Part shown: positions 1 to 11,337 of the stretch, piece by piece
Numbering within the stretch: position 1 is the stretch's first letter
Layout of the letters: each line of letters starts with the position of its first letter
Assembly (NCBI GenBank): GCA_945902805.1
Contig: CAMDMZ010000045.1
Location: forward strand, 1-32,501
DNA: 32,501 nucleotides
Direction of reading: 5' to 3'
Origin: Propionivibrio dicarboxylicus
GTDB lineage: Bacteria > Pseudomonadota > Gammaproteobacteria > Burkholderiales > Rhodocyclaceae
Program-made: the position numbers and the translations under genes
Notes under the pieces: model-generated
Told to the model about the DNA's origin: nothing
Database searches by the model: none
What the model saw: only the letters and a program-made list of their open reading frames with translations

Positions 1-643
1 CGCGCTGGCCGCCGGCAAGTTCGACGATGAAATCGTGCCAATCACCGTCACCATGGGCGTCGCCGACAAAGCCAGTGGCCAGTTGATGACCAAGGAAGTC
101 ACTGTTTCTGCCGACGAAGGCATTCGCACCGATACCACGCTCGAAGCCATCGCCAAGCTGCGCACCGCGATGCCCGGTGGTGTGGTTTCGGCTGGTAACG
201 CCAGCCAGTTTTCCGACGGTTCGTCCGCCGCTGTCGTGATGAACGCCACGTTGGCCGAACAGCGCGGCCTGGCGCCACTGGGTGTCTATCGCGGCTTTGC
301 GGTGGCCGGTTGCGAACCCGACGAAATGGGCATCGGCCCGGTCTTCGCTATTCCTAAACTGTTGAAGAAAGCTGGCCTCACGGTCGCCGACATCGGTTTG
401 TGGGAACTCAACGAAGCCTTCGCCGTGCAGGTGCTGTACTGTGCCGACACCTTGGGGATTCCCATGGATAGGCTCAACGTCAATGGTGGCGCTATTGCCG
501 TCGGTCACCCTTACGGAGTATCCGGCGCCCGTTTGGTGGGCCATGCCTTGATTGAAGGCAAGCGGCGTGGCGTCAAGTATGTCGTCGTTACCATGTGTAT
601 TGGCGGTGGCCAGGGTGCGGCCGGATTGTTCGAGGTTTGTTGA
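1..643 (+). CDS. Thiolase family protein (acetyl-CoA acyltransferase), 3' end only
   Basis: This is the C-terminal half of a thiolase; the reading frame is open from base 2 and the start lies left of the window. Thiolases catalyse reversible acyl-CoA condensation or cleavage in the cytoplasm. The visible part has the usual landmarks: an [13 protein letters not shown] stretch, NEAFAVQ, the catalytic-His segment [16 protein letters not shown], and the C-terminal CIGGGQG loop with the second active-site Cys. The sequence just before the first internal GTG (base 35) reads [11 protein letters not shown], typical of thiolase interiors, so that GTG is not a start. The TGA at 641-643 is 11 bases before the SDR gene, so the two are probably co-transcribed. 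Biosynthetic versus degradative thiolase cannot be decided from this part. Confidence 0.93.
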   Translation, partial: ALAAGKFDDEIVPITVTMGVADKASGQLMTKEVTVSADEGIRTDTTLEAIAKLRTAMPGGVVSAGNASQFSDGSSAAVVMNATLAEQRGLAPLGVYRGFAVAGCEPDEMGIGPVFAIPKLLKKAGLTVADIGLWELNEAFAVQVLYCADTLGIPMDRLNVNGGAIAVGHPYGVSGARLVGHALIEGKRRGVKYVVVTMCIGGGQGAAGLFEVC

Positions 644-654
644 GGTAGGGCAAA

Positions 655-1428
655 TTGAGCGTTAAGCAACTTTTCGACCTGACTGGCAAGGTCGCGCTGA
701 TCACGGGTGGTTCGCGCGGCCTTGGCCTGCAAATGGCCGAGGCCTTGGGCGAAATGGGGGCTAGGCTGGCCCTCACCGCGCGCAAGGCCGACGAGTTGTC
801 GCACGCCAAGGCGCACCTGGAACAACAGGGCATCGAAGTGCTGACGATCGCCAACGATCTCGCCAAATTCGATCAAATCCCCAGCCTGGTGGACCAGGTT
901 CTGACGCACTACCGCCAGATCGATATCCTCATCAACAACGCCGGTGCCAGTTGGGCGGCACCGGCCGAGGATTACCCGGTTGATGCCTGGATGAAGCTGA
1001 TCAACCTCAACCTGAACGCCATGTTTTTGCTAACGCAGGAAGTCGGCAAACGCGCATTCATTCCGCAACAATCCGGCAAAGTGATCGTTACCGCCTCGAT
1101 CGCCGGACTGCGCGGCAATCCACCCAACCTGCACACCATCGCTTACAACACCAGCAAGGGCGCCGACGTCAATTTCGTCCGTGCCCTGGCGGCGGAATGG
1201 GGCAAGTACAACATCAACGTGAATGCCATCTGCCCCGGCTTTTTCCCGTCGCGCATGGCTGATGGCCTGATTGAAAAACTGGGCGAGCAGATCATTGCCA
1301 GCACCCCGCTGCGTCGTGTCGGTGGCCCGGAAGACCTCAAGGGTCTGGTCGTTCTGCTGGCTTCTGAAGCCGGTCGCCATATTTCCGGGCAGGCCATCGC
1401 GATCGATGGCGGTTACACCAGCATCTAA
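655..1428 (+). CDS. SDR family NAD(P)-dependent oxidoreductase
   Basis: This 257-residue protein has the length and motifs of a classical short-chain dehydrogenase/reductase. They include the nucleotide-binding TGGSRGLG near residues 17-24, the structural NNAG, the active-site YNTSK (Tyr and Lys of YxxxK), and a CPGFF segment after the catalytic helix. The C-terminal ISGQAIAIDGGYTS is the usual end of FabG / gluconate-dehydrogenase-like members. The start is a TTG at 655, preceded by a purine-rich GAGGTAGGG at 642-650. Eleven bases separate it from the thiolase stop, which suggests an acyl-CoA or hydroxyacyl pathway pair, but the substrate cannot be told. A decayed copy of codons for roughly residues 175-208 lies at 14063-14166. 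Confidence 0.93.
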   Translation: MSVKQLFDLTGKVALITGGSRGLGLQMAEALGEMGARLALTARKADELSHAKAHLEQQGIEVLTIANDLAKFDQIPSLVDQVLTHYRQIDILINNAGASWAAPAEDYPVDAWMKLINLNLNAMFLLTQEVGKRAFIPQQSGKVIVTASIAGLRGNPPNLHTIAYNTSKGADVNFVRALAAEWGKYNINVNAICPGFFPSRMADGLIEKLGEQIIASTPLRRVGGPEDLKGLVVLLASEAGRHISGQAIAIDGGYTSI

Positions 1429-1513
1429 ACCGATGGCGAATGATACGAATGACCTGATCCTGATGGACAGGTAGATGCCGGTGATGGCTTGGGGCGACGG
1501 TCAATTCCGCCTG

Positions 1514-3124
1514 TCAATTTCGCCTAGTTTCGGCAGCAAACTCGAAGTTATTTTTGCCGTGTCGCTTCACCTCGTACATGGCCTGGTCGGCCTGTTCGAA
1601 AAGCACGGTGCGTGTTACGCCATGGTCGGGGAAGCGCGAGATACCGATGCTGGCGCCGATCTGGGCGACTTCACCGGATTCGAGCGGAATCGGCCGCGAC
1701 AAAGCACTCACAATCTCTTGCGCCATGTCCGCCAACAACTCCCGGCCGTCGCCGCAGTTGTAGGCAATGACGACGAACTCGTCGCCGCCGAGGCGACCGA
1801 CCAGATCGGTCGAGCGGCGAATGAGGTGGCGCAAACGATTGGCGACTTCCACCAGCACAACGTCACCCGCCGCATGGCCGAGGGTGTCGTTCACCGCCTT
1901 GAAACCGTCCAGATCGATCAGCATGAGGCCGACGCTGACGTTGTCGTCCCCGGCGTGACGTAGCGATCGGTCGATGAATAGCTCACAGCCATGGCGATTG
2001 GGGATACGCGTCAGTGCGTCGATTTCGGCACGTTTGCGCGCGTCTTCTTCCTGCTCGCGGCGCGCGGTGACGTCATACAGCACGCCCTCGATCAGCTCCA
2101 TGCGGCCCTTGCCATCGTGACTGACCGACAGGATGCAGTGCGCCCAGCGCGGTTTGCCGTTGGCTGTCTTCAACTGCAGGTCGGCCGCCACGGCGCGACC
2201 TCGTGCCGAGGCTTCGCTGACCATGGCCCAGGCAATCTCCGGTTGGACAAAAATGGCCGAGATGAAATCCTCGCTTTCCGGTGTGTACTGGCCGTCGAAA
2301 TGGATGCCGACGATCTTTTTCATCAGGATCGGATTGCTGTTGATCAGGTTGCCGCCGGGTTGCAGGACCATGATGCCGACGTTGGTGCTCTCAAAAATGC
2401 GTCGGTAATGCTGTTCCATGGTCTCGACCTTGAAGCGCAGTTCGCGCTCTTCGTTCAGAGCACGTTCGGCGGCGTCGAGCAGGCTGTTGGCACTCGCCGA
2501 CAAGAGACCGATTTCGTCCCGCGCGTGGCGTTCTTCCACGGGCAGCCGTTTGCCGCTGCCGGGATAAATCGACGCCAGGTCTTGCGCCAGCCTCGACATC
2601 GGTCGGCCCACAACGCGGCGAAACACGATGCCGAGGAGCAAGGCGGTGAGGAAGATCTGCACCACATGCAGCAATGAGTTTCCGATAGCGTTGCGAATCG
2701 CGCGTCCGCGCACGACGGTTTCGTCGGCACTGACCAGCAATTCGCCGATCGCGGCGGTAGGGTCAACGGGGGAATGCAGGGCATAGACGGTGCTGACGAG
2801 TTGCTCGCGGCGGCTTTCATCGCGCCGCTTGTTCTGGTCAAAACCGTTGGTCGACGTCAGGCGGACCTGCGCGATGCTTTCGTTGGCGAGCAGCCCTTCC
2901 AGCACATCCTTGGCGATTTCGGCGTTGCTGGCAAAGGCGGCGACTTCGGCCTGGGCTTGTACGGTACGCACCAGTTGGCGTTGGACATCGTCCGCCGCCG
3001 CGATCTGGGCGCGAAACTCGAAATAGAACGTGATGCCACCCGCCAGAATGGCAAAAATCAACAGACCGAAACTAACTACGGCGGCCAATCGATACTGGAG
3101 GCTACGGATGACGGTTGCTGCCAT
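1514..3124 (-). CDS. Membrane diguanylate cyclase (periplasmic sensor-HAMP-PAS-GGDEF)
   Basis: The 536-residue protein should make c-di-GMP from two GTP at the inner membrane. It has a membrane segment at about 14-35, a periplasmic sensor region at about 36-148, a second membrane segment at about 150-170, a HAMP-like linker, a PAS domain at about 235-355, and a GGDEF domain at about 365-530. The active-site GGDEF is intact at residues 446-450, with an RxxD inhibitory site (RSTD, 437-440) five residues before it, so it looks catalytic and product-inhibited. AAGGAG at 3135-3140 precedes the ATG. It is the last gene of cassette A, 7 bases after the PstS-like gene, which suggests its periplasmic region reads that protein or its ligand (inference). 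The periplasmic part resembles CHASE8-like sensors, but the family is not certain. Confidence 0.92.
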   Translation of the reverse strand: MAATVIRSLQYRLAAVVSFGLLIFAILAGGITFYFEFRAQIAAADDVQRQLVRTVQAQAEVAAFASNAEIAKDVLEGLLANESIAQVRLTSTNGFDQNKRRDESRREQLVSTVYALHSPVDPTAAIGELLVSADETVVRGRAIRNAIGNSLLHVVQIFLTALLLGIVFRRVVGRPMSRLAQDLASIYPGSGKRLPVEERHARDEIGLLSASANSLLDAAERALNEERELRFKVETMEQHYRRIFESTNVGIMVLQPGGNLINSNPILMKKIVGIHFDGQYTPESEDFISAIFVQPEIAWAMVSEASARGRAVAADLQLKTANGKPRWAHCILSVSHDGKGRMELIEGVLYDVTARREQEEDARKRAEIDALTRIPNRHGCELFIDRSLRHAGDDNVSVGLMLIDLDGFKAVNDTLGHAAGDVVLVEVANRLRHLIRRSTDLVGRLGGDEFVVIAYNCGDGRELLADMAQEIVSALSRPIPLESGEVAQIGASIGISRFPDHGVTRTVLFEQADQAMYEVKRHGKNNFEFAAETRRN

Positions 3125-3131
3125 TTACTTT

Positions 3132-3593
3132 CTACTCCTTGAGAACCAGTACGGCACGCACCGACGTATCGAGACCGTCGTTCTTGACATAGCCGACGGC
3201 GCCAGGATTGCGGCGAACGATGTCGAGTACCGCACGATCGTTGGGCATGGGCTGCGGGGGCAGCACCTGGCCGGTAAACATCAGACGCGACCAGTAGGCA
3301 TTGACCTGTTGTGGTGACATGCCGGCCAACGAGCTAAAGAATTTTTCGCGCAGGGTATCGTCGCGCGGCAGATCGAAGACCAGGGCATATTCGCCGCCCG
3401 GGAAGTTGCGCGTGCGCCCGAGATAAAGATCCGAGACTTGCTGCGAACTCATCTGTTTCACCGGGTTGGCGGTGTTGACGATAACGGCAATGTCGGCATG
3501 TGAAAAAGTCGGTGCTGACAGGACGGCGGCAAGCAGCAGGGCTCGTGCTGTCCGGGTTCGTCTGGTTCGGTTACGGAGCTCAAATTGTCGCAT
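3132..3593 (-). CDS. Small PstS-like periplasmic substrate-binding protein (cassette A)
   Basis: The 153-residue secreted protein resembles one lobe of the phosphate-binding (PBP-like) family; at this length it is too short for a full two-lobed PstS. An Arg-rich N-region and a hydrophobic stretch (ALLLAAVLSAPTF) form a signal peptide that probably ends near HAD. The mature part has the family-typical 'VKQMSSQQVSDLYLGR' and an end resembling 'NPGAVGYVK'. GGAG at 3601-3604 lies 7 bases before the ATG. It sits between an outer-membrane barrel and a membrane diguanylate cyclase, and no ABC permease or ATPase is nearby, so a signalling rather than transport role is inferred. Mature sequence matches the paralogue at 12185-12607 at about 102 of 120 positions (hand alignment). 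Confidence 0.88.
   Translation of the reverse strand: MRQFELRNRTRRTRTARALLLAAVLSAPTFSHADIAVIVNTANPVKQMSSQQVSDLYLGRTRNFPGGEYALVFDLPRDDTLREKFFSSLAGMSPQQVNAYWSRLMFTGQVLPPQPMPNDRAVLDIVRRNPGAVGYVKNDGLDTSVRAVLVLKE
3503..3528 (+). repeat. Dispersed ~25-bp motif, copy a
   Basis: It begins AAAAAGTCGGTGCTG and continues ACAGGACGGCG. It lies inside the signal-peptide codons of the cassette A PstS-like gene, on the strand opposite to the gene. It is shared with copy b through gene duplication, so these two are not independent. Confidence 0.5.
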
Positions 3594-3607
3594 TGTCGTG
3601 CTCCGAC

Positions 3608-4720
3608 TCAGAATTGGACGTCATAGCTGACGCGTACCGAGGACGTGTTGCCGGTGAAATGTCCCGTGGTGTCCTGAGTCTTGTTGAGTTGAATCTTGAT
3701 CGCGCGTGATGCGGCCAAATCGTAACGCAGACTCAGCGCATACGTATTCCAGCGGTCCACCTCGTAATCGGCGCTGGCGGCGTGCTCATGGAAGCGGCTC
3801 ACGGTCAACATCGGCATCCAGCGGCCGTATCGATAGCCGACGCTTCCCATCAGACTGAGGACTTTGTAGTGCGTGTCGGTACCGTAGACATATTTGCGTG
3901 CGTTTTCACCGATTTCGGCCAGGTAGACCCAATCTCCGAAATCGGCATTGAACGCCATGCTGTAGGTCTTCATCTTCTGGTCAAAATGCTCGTTGGTCTC
4001 GCGATAGCTCTCGCGCATGTCGTTTTGGACGTAAGCGAAACGCAGGGTCCACCACTGCTTGGCCAGCTCAAGGTCGGCGCCCATCAGCTTTGTCCATTGG
4101 ATATCGACGGGCGTTGCTTCGTAAATCCGGTAGAGCGCGGAATCCTTGATGTGCTCGGAACCGGTGAAAATCGAACCGGATACACCCATGTCGTCAATCG
4201 AGCTCCGGTAGCGCAAGCTCGCGCCGTTGTAGTTAGTGACCTCCCAACCGTACAAATCCGGCGGTGGGCTGACCCACGGATAGGCGACACCGACATCCTG
4301 AAAGTCCGAATAGAAATAGAGCGGAATGCGCTTGCGCCCGAGTTGAAGATCCCAATTGCCGAATTTCGTCGAGAGATAAGCCCACTCCAGACGGGGATCG
4401 GAATCCACCGCACGGCTGGTAATTTGAGCCGTCGCGCTCAGCGTGGGATTGAAGACATAGGTGCCCTGGATACCAATTCGCGATTCCGGCTTGAGACTAA
4501 ATTTGCGGTCATACAGGCCGCCATTGCTCCAGTCGGCCACATAGCAAGGGTGGGTGCAATGGGCATACCCTGCCGTGGCGTCGGCCGCACCGCTCAAAAC
4601 CTTGCCACCAATCAGCGAGGCGAACCCCGAAACCTTGAAGTTTTCGACGTCCTGAGCCAGAACGGATGAAGTGAGGCTTGTCAGAAGGACGCCTGCGGCG
4701 AAAAGGGAATTGATGTTCAT
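3608..4720 (-). CDS. Outer-membrane beta-barrel, porin-like protein (cassette A)
   Basis: This 370-residue protein is read as an outer-membrane barrel. It has a signal peptide (MNINSLFAAGVLLTSLTSS, cleavage near VLAQ), many alternating-hydrophobicity strands such as LEWAYLSTKF and WDLQLGRKRIPL, and a C-terminal aromatic signature ending in YDVQF. An in-frame ATG 39 bases upstream (4759) would put a polar leader before the signal peptide, so I chose 4720, although its ribosome site is weak. Two Cys close together (CTHPC, around residues 55-59) could form a disulfide. It heads cassette A, 14 bases before the PstS-like gene. It resembles the barrel at 12610-13884 in layout. The ligand is unknown. 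Confidence 0.85.
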   Translation of the reverse strand: MNINSLFAAGVLLTSLTSSVLAQDVENFKVSGFASLIGGKVLSGAADATAGYAHCTHPCYVADWSNGGLYDRKFSLKPESRIGIQGTYVFNPTLSATAQITSRAVDSDPRLEWAYLSTKFGNWDLQLGRKRIPLYFYSDFQDVGVAYPWVSPPPDLYGWEVTNYNGASLRYRSSIDDMGVSGSIFTGSEHIKDSALYRIYEATPVDIQWTKLMGADLELAKQWWTLRFAYVQNDMRESYRETNEHFDQKMKTYSMAFNADFGDWVYLAEIGENARKYVYGTDTHYKVLSLMGSVGYRYGRWMPMLTVSRFHEHAASADYEVDRWNTYALSLRYDLAASRAIKIQLNKTQDTTGHFTGNTSSVRVSYDVQF

Positions 4721-4810
4721 TTTCTTTGTAGTGGGCAAACAAAAGGCTAATGACGGCAAAGCAAACTTGTGTAGGGTTTCGAGCTACGTGGAACTTATAA
4801 ATCCCACTTG

Positions 4811-4888
4811 CGTCGTCCCCGCGAAGGCGGGGACCCAGTGCTTTTGGGGTTCAGCCACCGCTGGATTCCCGCCTTCGCGGGAATGACG
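4811..4888. repeat. Inverted pair of 28-bp REP-type palindromes (REPIN-like)
   Basis: Two 28-bp elements face each other: 4811-4838 (core CCCCGCGAAGGCGGGG) and 4861-4888 (core TTCCCGCCTTCGCGGGAA). The second is the reverse complement of the first except for a few compensated bases. Each can fold into a 6-7 bp stem with a 4-base loop, and the pair can fold into one long cruciform. The unit is a widespread intergenic repeat type in Beta- and Gammaproteobacteria. It sits between the stop of the chemotaxis receptor and the start of the barrel gene, both on the minus strand, where it could also act in transcription termination or mRNA stability. Confidence 0.9.
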
Positions 4889-4929
4889 TGCTCGTTTCGC
4901 AGAGGTTCCATCCGGAATACAACCCGAAG

Positions 4930-6573
4930 CTACACAACAAACCGTGCGACCGCCGCTTGCAAAGTGCGCGACTCCTCTTCCAGTGCGCGCATGGCTTCCT
5001 CGGCCTTGGCGACACTGTTGGCGTTCTCTTCGCTCATCTGCGCGATCGTCTCGACTTTCTGCGCAATCAAGGTGCTGGCCGACATCTGCTCGTCCAGCGC
5101 ATACGAAATATCCCGCGAATAATGTTCGCTCTTGTCCGTGTTGGCGCGAATGACGTCGATCGACTCCTGCGCTTGACGGGAACTCTCGCTGATGGTTTGC
5201 ACCTGGTCCACGACCCGACGGATATCGATCACCGCCTGTCCCGAACTCTGCTGGATGGCGTCGATCATGCGCGTGATTTCCTGGGCCGAAGTCGTCGTCT
5301 TTTCCGCTAGTTTGCGTACCTCGTCGGCCACGACGGCAAAGCCGCGACCCTGCTCGCCGGCACGGGCCGCTTCGATGGCTGCGTTGAGCGCGAGCAAATT
5401 GGTCTGATCGGCGACCTCGCGGATCACCTGCACGATGGTTGAAATATCGCGCGACTGCTGGCCGACACGCTCGATTACCGTGGCGGTGGTCTGCACGCTG
5501 CCGACGATCCCGCGCATGCCGTCCGAGGCGGCACTGATCACCTGCCCGCCGGTGACTGCCGATTGCGTGGCTGTGCCATTGGCCGCCAAGGAATCGCTGG
5601 CATTGCTACTGATCTGGGCAAATCTGGTGGCCAACTCTTCGACACCGGCTGCGACAGCGCTCGTGGCGTCGTTCTGGTTACCGACAGCGTGTTCGATTTC
5701 CGAGAGCGAATGGGCCATGTGCTTGCACGATTCCGCGTTCTGCTGTGCGTTGACGACGATGCGCCCGACCACATCCTGAAAACTTTCCAGCAAGGCATTG
5801 ATGGCGCGTCCCGAATCGGCGATTTCGTCTTTTCCCGTCACAGGAATCCGTGTGCGCAAATCCCAGTTTTTCGGGATGGCTTCAGCGGTGTTGCGCATGG
5901 CGGACAAGGATTGGCGAATTTGTCGCACGGTCACGAAGGCGAATCCGCCAATCGCGATGATCACCGCCAGCACGATGGCGATGAACGTGTTGCGAATCAG
6001 CGTGAAGCGGCCTTGTGACTCGGCTTTTTGATGTTTCAAGTGTTCAAGTTCACCGGATTCAACTTTCTCCAGAATCTTGCTCATGCCGCTCGCCACGGGG
6101 CGATCCATGCCTTTGACGGCGACATCTACCTTGCGCCCGGCTTCACGATCGGCAATGTCGAAGTCTTTCAGGGCATCGCGGTACTTGGCTCCCAGCGCAA
6201 GGTGTTCTTTGGCCAGCGCCTCGGCATCCGTGGCAAACGCATCATCGCCGTTGGCGCGCAGTCCTTTGGCCGCCTTGGTCAGCAGGTTCTGGACCTTGGC
6301 TTCTTCCTCGCCAAACTGCTTGAGGTACTTGTCGAAATCTTCCTTTTGGTTGCCGCGTATCAGGATGTTCTTCCATTCCTGCACCTGGGTCTTGAAGGCA
6401 ATCTGCGCCGCTTCGATGTCGACCAGGTTGTGGATACCCGTCCCGATCTCATCGAGATCAGCCGTCTGCTGCTGGTTGTGGCTCGATAGCTGAAAGGTGC
6501 CGGTCACCCCGAGAAGGAGCAAACCTAATGCACTCATCAGGCTGAGCAGGAAAAGGCGAGCGGCTATGGTCAT
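4930..6573 (-). CDS. Methyl-accepting chemotaxis protein
   Basis: The 547-residue protein is a membrane chemoreceptor. TM1 is at about 5-25 and a four-helix-bundle-like periplasmic region at about 30-190, rich in Glu, Lys and Ala. TM2 is at about 195-215, HAMP at about 216-270, and the coiled-coil signalling domain runs from about 290 to 545. The highly conserved hairpin tip is present (VADQTNLLALNAAIEAARAG, then GRGFAVVADEVRKLAEKT), so it should engage CheA/CheW. No CheR-tethering pentapeptide is seen at the C-terminus (ends ARFVV). AAGGAG lies 5 bases before the ATG. It is 112 bases downstream of the HD-GYP stop on the same strand and may have its own promoter. No other che genes lie in the window apart from a CheC-type gene 25 kb away. 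Confidence 0.95.
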   Translation of the reverse strand: MTIAARLFLLSLMSALGLLLLGVTGTFQLSSHNQQQTADLDEIGTGIHNLVDIEAAQIAFKTQVQEWKNILIRGNQKEDFDKYLKQFGEEEAKVQNLLTKAAKGLRANGDDAFATDAEALAKEHLALGAKYRDALKDFDIADREAGRKVDVAVKGMDRPVASGMSKILEKVESGELEHLKHQKAESQGRFTLIRNTFIAIVLAVIIAIGGFAFVTVRQIRQSLSAMRNTAEAIPKNWDLRTRIPVTGKDEIADSGRAINALLESFQDVVGRIVVNAQQNAESCKHMAHSLSEIEHAVGNQNDATSAVAAGVEELATRFAQISSNASDSLAANGTATQSAVTGGQVISAASDGMRGIVGSVQTTATVIERVGQQSRDISTIVQVIREVADQTNLLALNAAIEAARAGEQGRGFAVVADEVRKLAEKTTTSAQEITRMIDAIQQSSGQAVIDIRRVVDQVQTISESSRQAQESIDVIRANTDKSEHYSRDISYALDEQMSASTLIAQKVETIAQMSEENANSVAKAEEAMRALEEESRTLQAAVARFVV

Positions 6574-6650
6574 GAGTGCTCCTTGGGTTGTTTGGGTTGT
6601 GGTTTAGATATGAAAGATATAGCAACTGCGACGAAATTCAAATTCGCATC

Positions 6651-6660
6651 AATCCTCACC
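6651..6660. promoter_or_regulatory. Single copy of the AATCCTCACC decamer upstream of the chemoreceptor
   Basis: The 10-mer matches exactly the unit repeated in tandem at 13995-14034. It lies about 80 bases upstream of the chemoreceptor start, in the 112-base gap after the HD-GYP gene. A match of this length by chance in one window is unlikely but possible, so a shared regulator site is only a suggestion. Confidence 0.3.
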
Positions 6661-6685
6661 ATTTCGACACGGAAGGTTCGTATGG

Positions 6686-7875
<1,190 letters not shown>

Positions 7876-7879
<4 letters not shown>

Positions 7880-10800
7880 AGACTCTCCTCGGCGGCAAGT
7901 ACGGCGGTGGCGCGTTCGAAATCAAACTCTCTGATCGCTGCCCGCAAGCTGTGAAAAGCGTCGGGCGAGAAGATCGAGGCGAAGTGTGCCATGTTTTCGT
8001 TGATCAGTCGTTCTGACTTGGCATCATCGTTGGCCAACATCTCGCGCAATTCTGCCAGCAGAGCCGCGCGCTGGGCCGGACTGGTATTGACAATCGCATT
8101 GGTTGCCGGGGTCACGGGCAAGGCCGTGGCGATGGCGGTCATCTGGCGCTCCATAGTGACGGTGAATTCGGCGAGGATACGATCCAGGCTGGCGCCCGGG
8201 GCTTGGCCATGAATTGCTTGTTCCAGCAGTGCCGCCTTCTCGCTCAGTGCTTCGGCTCCCAGTTGCGCCGCCAATCCCTTGATGGTGTGGGCGATGCGCT
8301 CGGCAGTGGCGATGTCCTTGCTTTCCAGCGCGCCGGCAATCTTCTGCGGCGTGGTCAGGTGCGATTCGGCAAAGGTGCGCAGGATGGACAGATAGCGCGG
8401 CTTGCGTCCGAGCATGCGGCGCAAGCCGACGGCCAGGTTGATGCCCTCAATGTGGGCCGGGAACTCCTGCACCGGGGTGGCGGCGGAAACCGGTGCTGGT
8501 TCTGTGGCCGCCAGGCCATCGGTGGCGGCGAGGACGCCGCGCGGTGTGACCCAGCGTAACAGCGCACCAAACAGGTCATCGGGTTCGATCGGTTTGGCGA
8601 CAAAATCGTTCATCCCGGCGGCGCGGCAACGCTCGCGATCTTCCTCCATCACGTTGGCGGTCATGGCGATGATGGGCAGCGTGCCAAGTCGATCGTTACG
8701 GCGCAACAGCAAGGTGGCCTCGACACCGTCGAGCACCGGCATTTGCATGTCCATCAGGACCACGTCGTAGTTGGTCGCAGCGGCCATTTCAACCGCTTGC
8801 TGGCCGTTGTCGGCAACGTCAACCCAAAGACCGGCATCGACCAGGATCTCCGTGGCCACCATCTGATTGATCGCGTTGTCTTCGGCCAGGAGCACGCGAG
8901 CACCACGGATCGAGGCCAGCGCCACGCTGTCGTAACCGGCACCGGTGCGTACCGAGGCGCCGCCGTGTTCGCGGCCCAGCATGCGCATCAGGGTGTCGAA
9001 CAACAGCGACGGTGCCACGGGCTTGATCATCACGGTATCGACGCCGGCGTCCTCGGCCTGGCGCAGCACTTCCTCGCGGGCATAGCCAGTGACGATGGCA
9101 ATCGCCGGTGCTTGCTCCAGATTCAGTTGGCGGATCGCCTGAGCGGCTTCCAGTCCGTTCAGGCCCGGCATCTTCCAGTCGAGCAGGACCATGCGGTAGG
9201 GATCGCCCTGCGCTGCAGCGTTTTGTACGGCGGTGACGGCGGTGGCGCCATCCGGGGTGGCATCGACCTTGAACATTAATTGGGTCAGGAGACTGGTCAG
9301 CGAGTTGCGTGCGCTGTCATTGTCGTCTGCCACCAGGATGCGCAGCCCGCGCAAGTCCTTCGCTGGCAGCAATGCCTTGGGCGGGTTTTGGCTGAGTTGA
9401 AGCCGGGCAGTGAACCAGAATGTCGCCCCCTTTCCGGGGCTGCTATCGACGCCCACCTCGCCCTGCATCAACACGGCCAACTGGCGCGAAATGGCCAGAC
9501 CGAGCCCGGTGCCGCCGTATTTGCGGGTGGTTGAGGTGTCGGCCTGTTCAAAGCTGCGGAACAGTCGGCCGATTTGTTCCGGCGACAAACCGATGCCGGT
9601 ATCCTCGACCGCAAAGCGCAGGACGATGTCGCTTGCAGTCTGCTCCACCACGCCGACGCTGATTTTGATTTCACCAGTGTGGGTGAACTTCACGGCGTTG
9701 TTGCTGTAGTTAACGAGGATCTGTCCCAGCCGCAACGGGTCGCCGATCAGAATCGATGGCACCTCCGGCGCGACGTCGAAAACCAGTTCGAGCCCCTTCT
9801 GATTCGCCTTTTCGCCAATCAAATTGGCGATATTGGCAAGTACGGCATCGATTTCGAACTCCGTGGCTTCGACCGAAAGCTTTCCGGCTTCTATCTTGGA
9901 TAGATCGAGAATGTCATTGATGATGCCGAGCAGATGCTCGCCGGCCTGCAGAATCTTGCCCGTGTAGTCGCGTTGCCGTGTGCTGAGATCGGTTTTTTGG
10001 AGCAGGTGACTCATGCCATAGATGGCGTTCATCGGCGTGCGAATCTCATGGCTCATGTTGGCTAGGAAATCCGCTTTAGCGCGTGCCGCTGCTTCGGCCA
10101 GTTGCTTGGCCTCGGCCAGTGCCGCTTCGGTTTCCTTCTGGAGGGTGATGTCCTGGAAGGCGATGAACATGCGTGGGTTATCGTGTGAATCGCTGTCGGC
10201 TTTGCCGGTGCCGTGGAGCCAGATATGCCGACCGTCACAGGGGCGCCGGAACGGGAAAGTCGTGCCCAAGGGATGAACGATACCGGCATCAGTTTCAGCC
10301 AGTCTGACAAGCACCAGATCCACACTGTCCGGGTCAATCGCCGCGATGCCGGGAAGAATATCGCGCTGCAGCGAATAGTGTCCGTCGGGCCGTGGCAGCA
10401 GTCCAAAGAGTCGAATCGTCCGTTCATTGAAAAATATATCGTCCGGATTATCGGTCCGCTGGCGTACCCAGTGGGCTGTCGAGGTCAGATCGCACAACTG
10501 CTCGGCCGCCAAATGGGCGTCGTGCAATTCGCGGGTGCGGGCAGCGACGCGGTCTTCCAGCTCGCTATTGAGTTTTCTGACTTCGTTTTCGGCGGTTTCG
10601 CGGCGGGCAATGTCCTCCTTCAGGTCGCCAATGGCCTGGCGCAGATTGCTTTGCATCCGCTCGATGCCCTTGCCAAGATCGTCGAGTTCGTCGCTGCGAT
10701 TGTTCACCGCGCGACGCTGGAAGTGCAGTTTTTCGGCCAGGTTGAAACCGTTCCGGCCGAGGACAAAGTGGGCAGCGTGACGCACATGACGAACCACCTG

Positions 10801-11337
10801 GCGTTCGATCAGCAAAAGCAGGAAGCCGGCGACCAGTACCAGAATGAGCAGATTGGTTAGCAGGATGCCGCGATAGCGTGCCAGCGTACGGGCTTCGATA
10901 GCCGCTTGGTCGGTGGACAATTCGAGACGCCCGACCTGCGTTTCTTGTCCCTGAAGGGTTTTTAGTTGCAGAGGGATGGAACTGACGATTGCTCCGGCGG
11001 GAACGCTGCCCGTTTCAACCAGAATCTTGTCCTGATCGAACACAACAACTTTGGCGACATCCGGTAACCGGGCAACACTTTCCATCATCAGTTGCAGGCC
11101 AGGGGTATTGAAACTCCATAGCGCATCAGCCATTGGCGCTGCCACCGATTGCTCGATCTGGCGGATACGTTGCTGCGTCATGGCTCGCTCGTTGGAGCGT
11201 TCATTCCAGAACTCAAGCCCGGTGATCAGTACGGCGACGGCAACGGCAAACAGCAACGTGACCGCTGCCAGGCTCTTGCTCAAGCGGGCGCTGGTGGCGA
11301 CGACTGGCGCGACTGATTCTCCAACAGGATTACTCAT
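7876..11337 (-). CDS. Membrane hybrid sensor histidine kinase (HAMP-PAS-HK-REC-REC-HPt)
   Basis: The 1153-residue BarA/TodS-style phosphorelay kinase has TM1 at about 23-42, a periplasmic sensor at about 43-155, TM2 at about 158-178, a HAMP region at about 180-235, a coiled coil and a PAS domain at about 280-400. The dimerisation helix has His430 ([12 protein letters not shown]). The ATPase domain follows, with N-box NYSNNAVKFT and G-boxes DTGIGL and GTGLGLAIS. Receiver 1 has Asp720 (LLDWKMPG), receiver 2 has Asp863 (LMDMQMPV), and the HPt has His1017 (IAHTIKG). All phosphotransfer residues are intact, so a full His-Asp-His relay is expected, with the HD-GYP regulator as terminal acceptor. 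It overlaps the upstream binding-protein gene by ATGA (11334-11337), which suggests that protein delivers a periplasmic ligand to it. Confidence 0.95.

Noticed and set aside
1429-1513. Bidirectional terminator between the convergent SDR and cyclase genes
   Set aside because: No strong stem with a T-run is visible; only a 4-bp CCTG/CAGG pairing was found.
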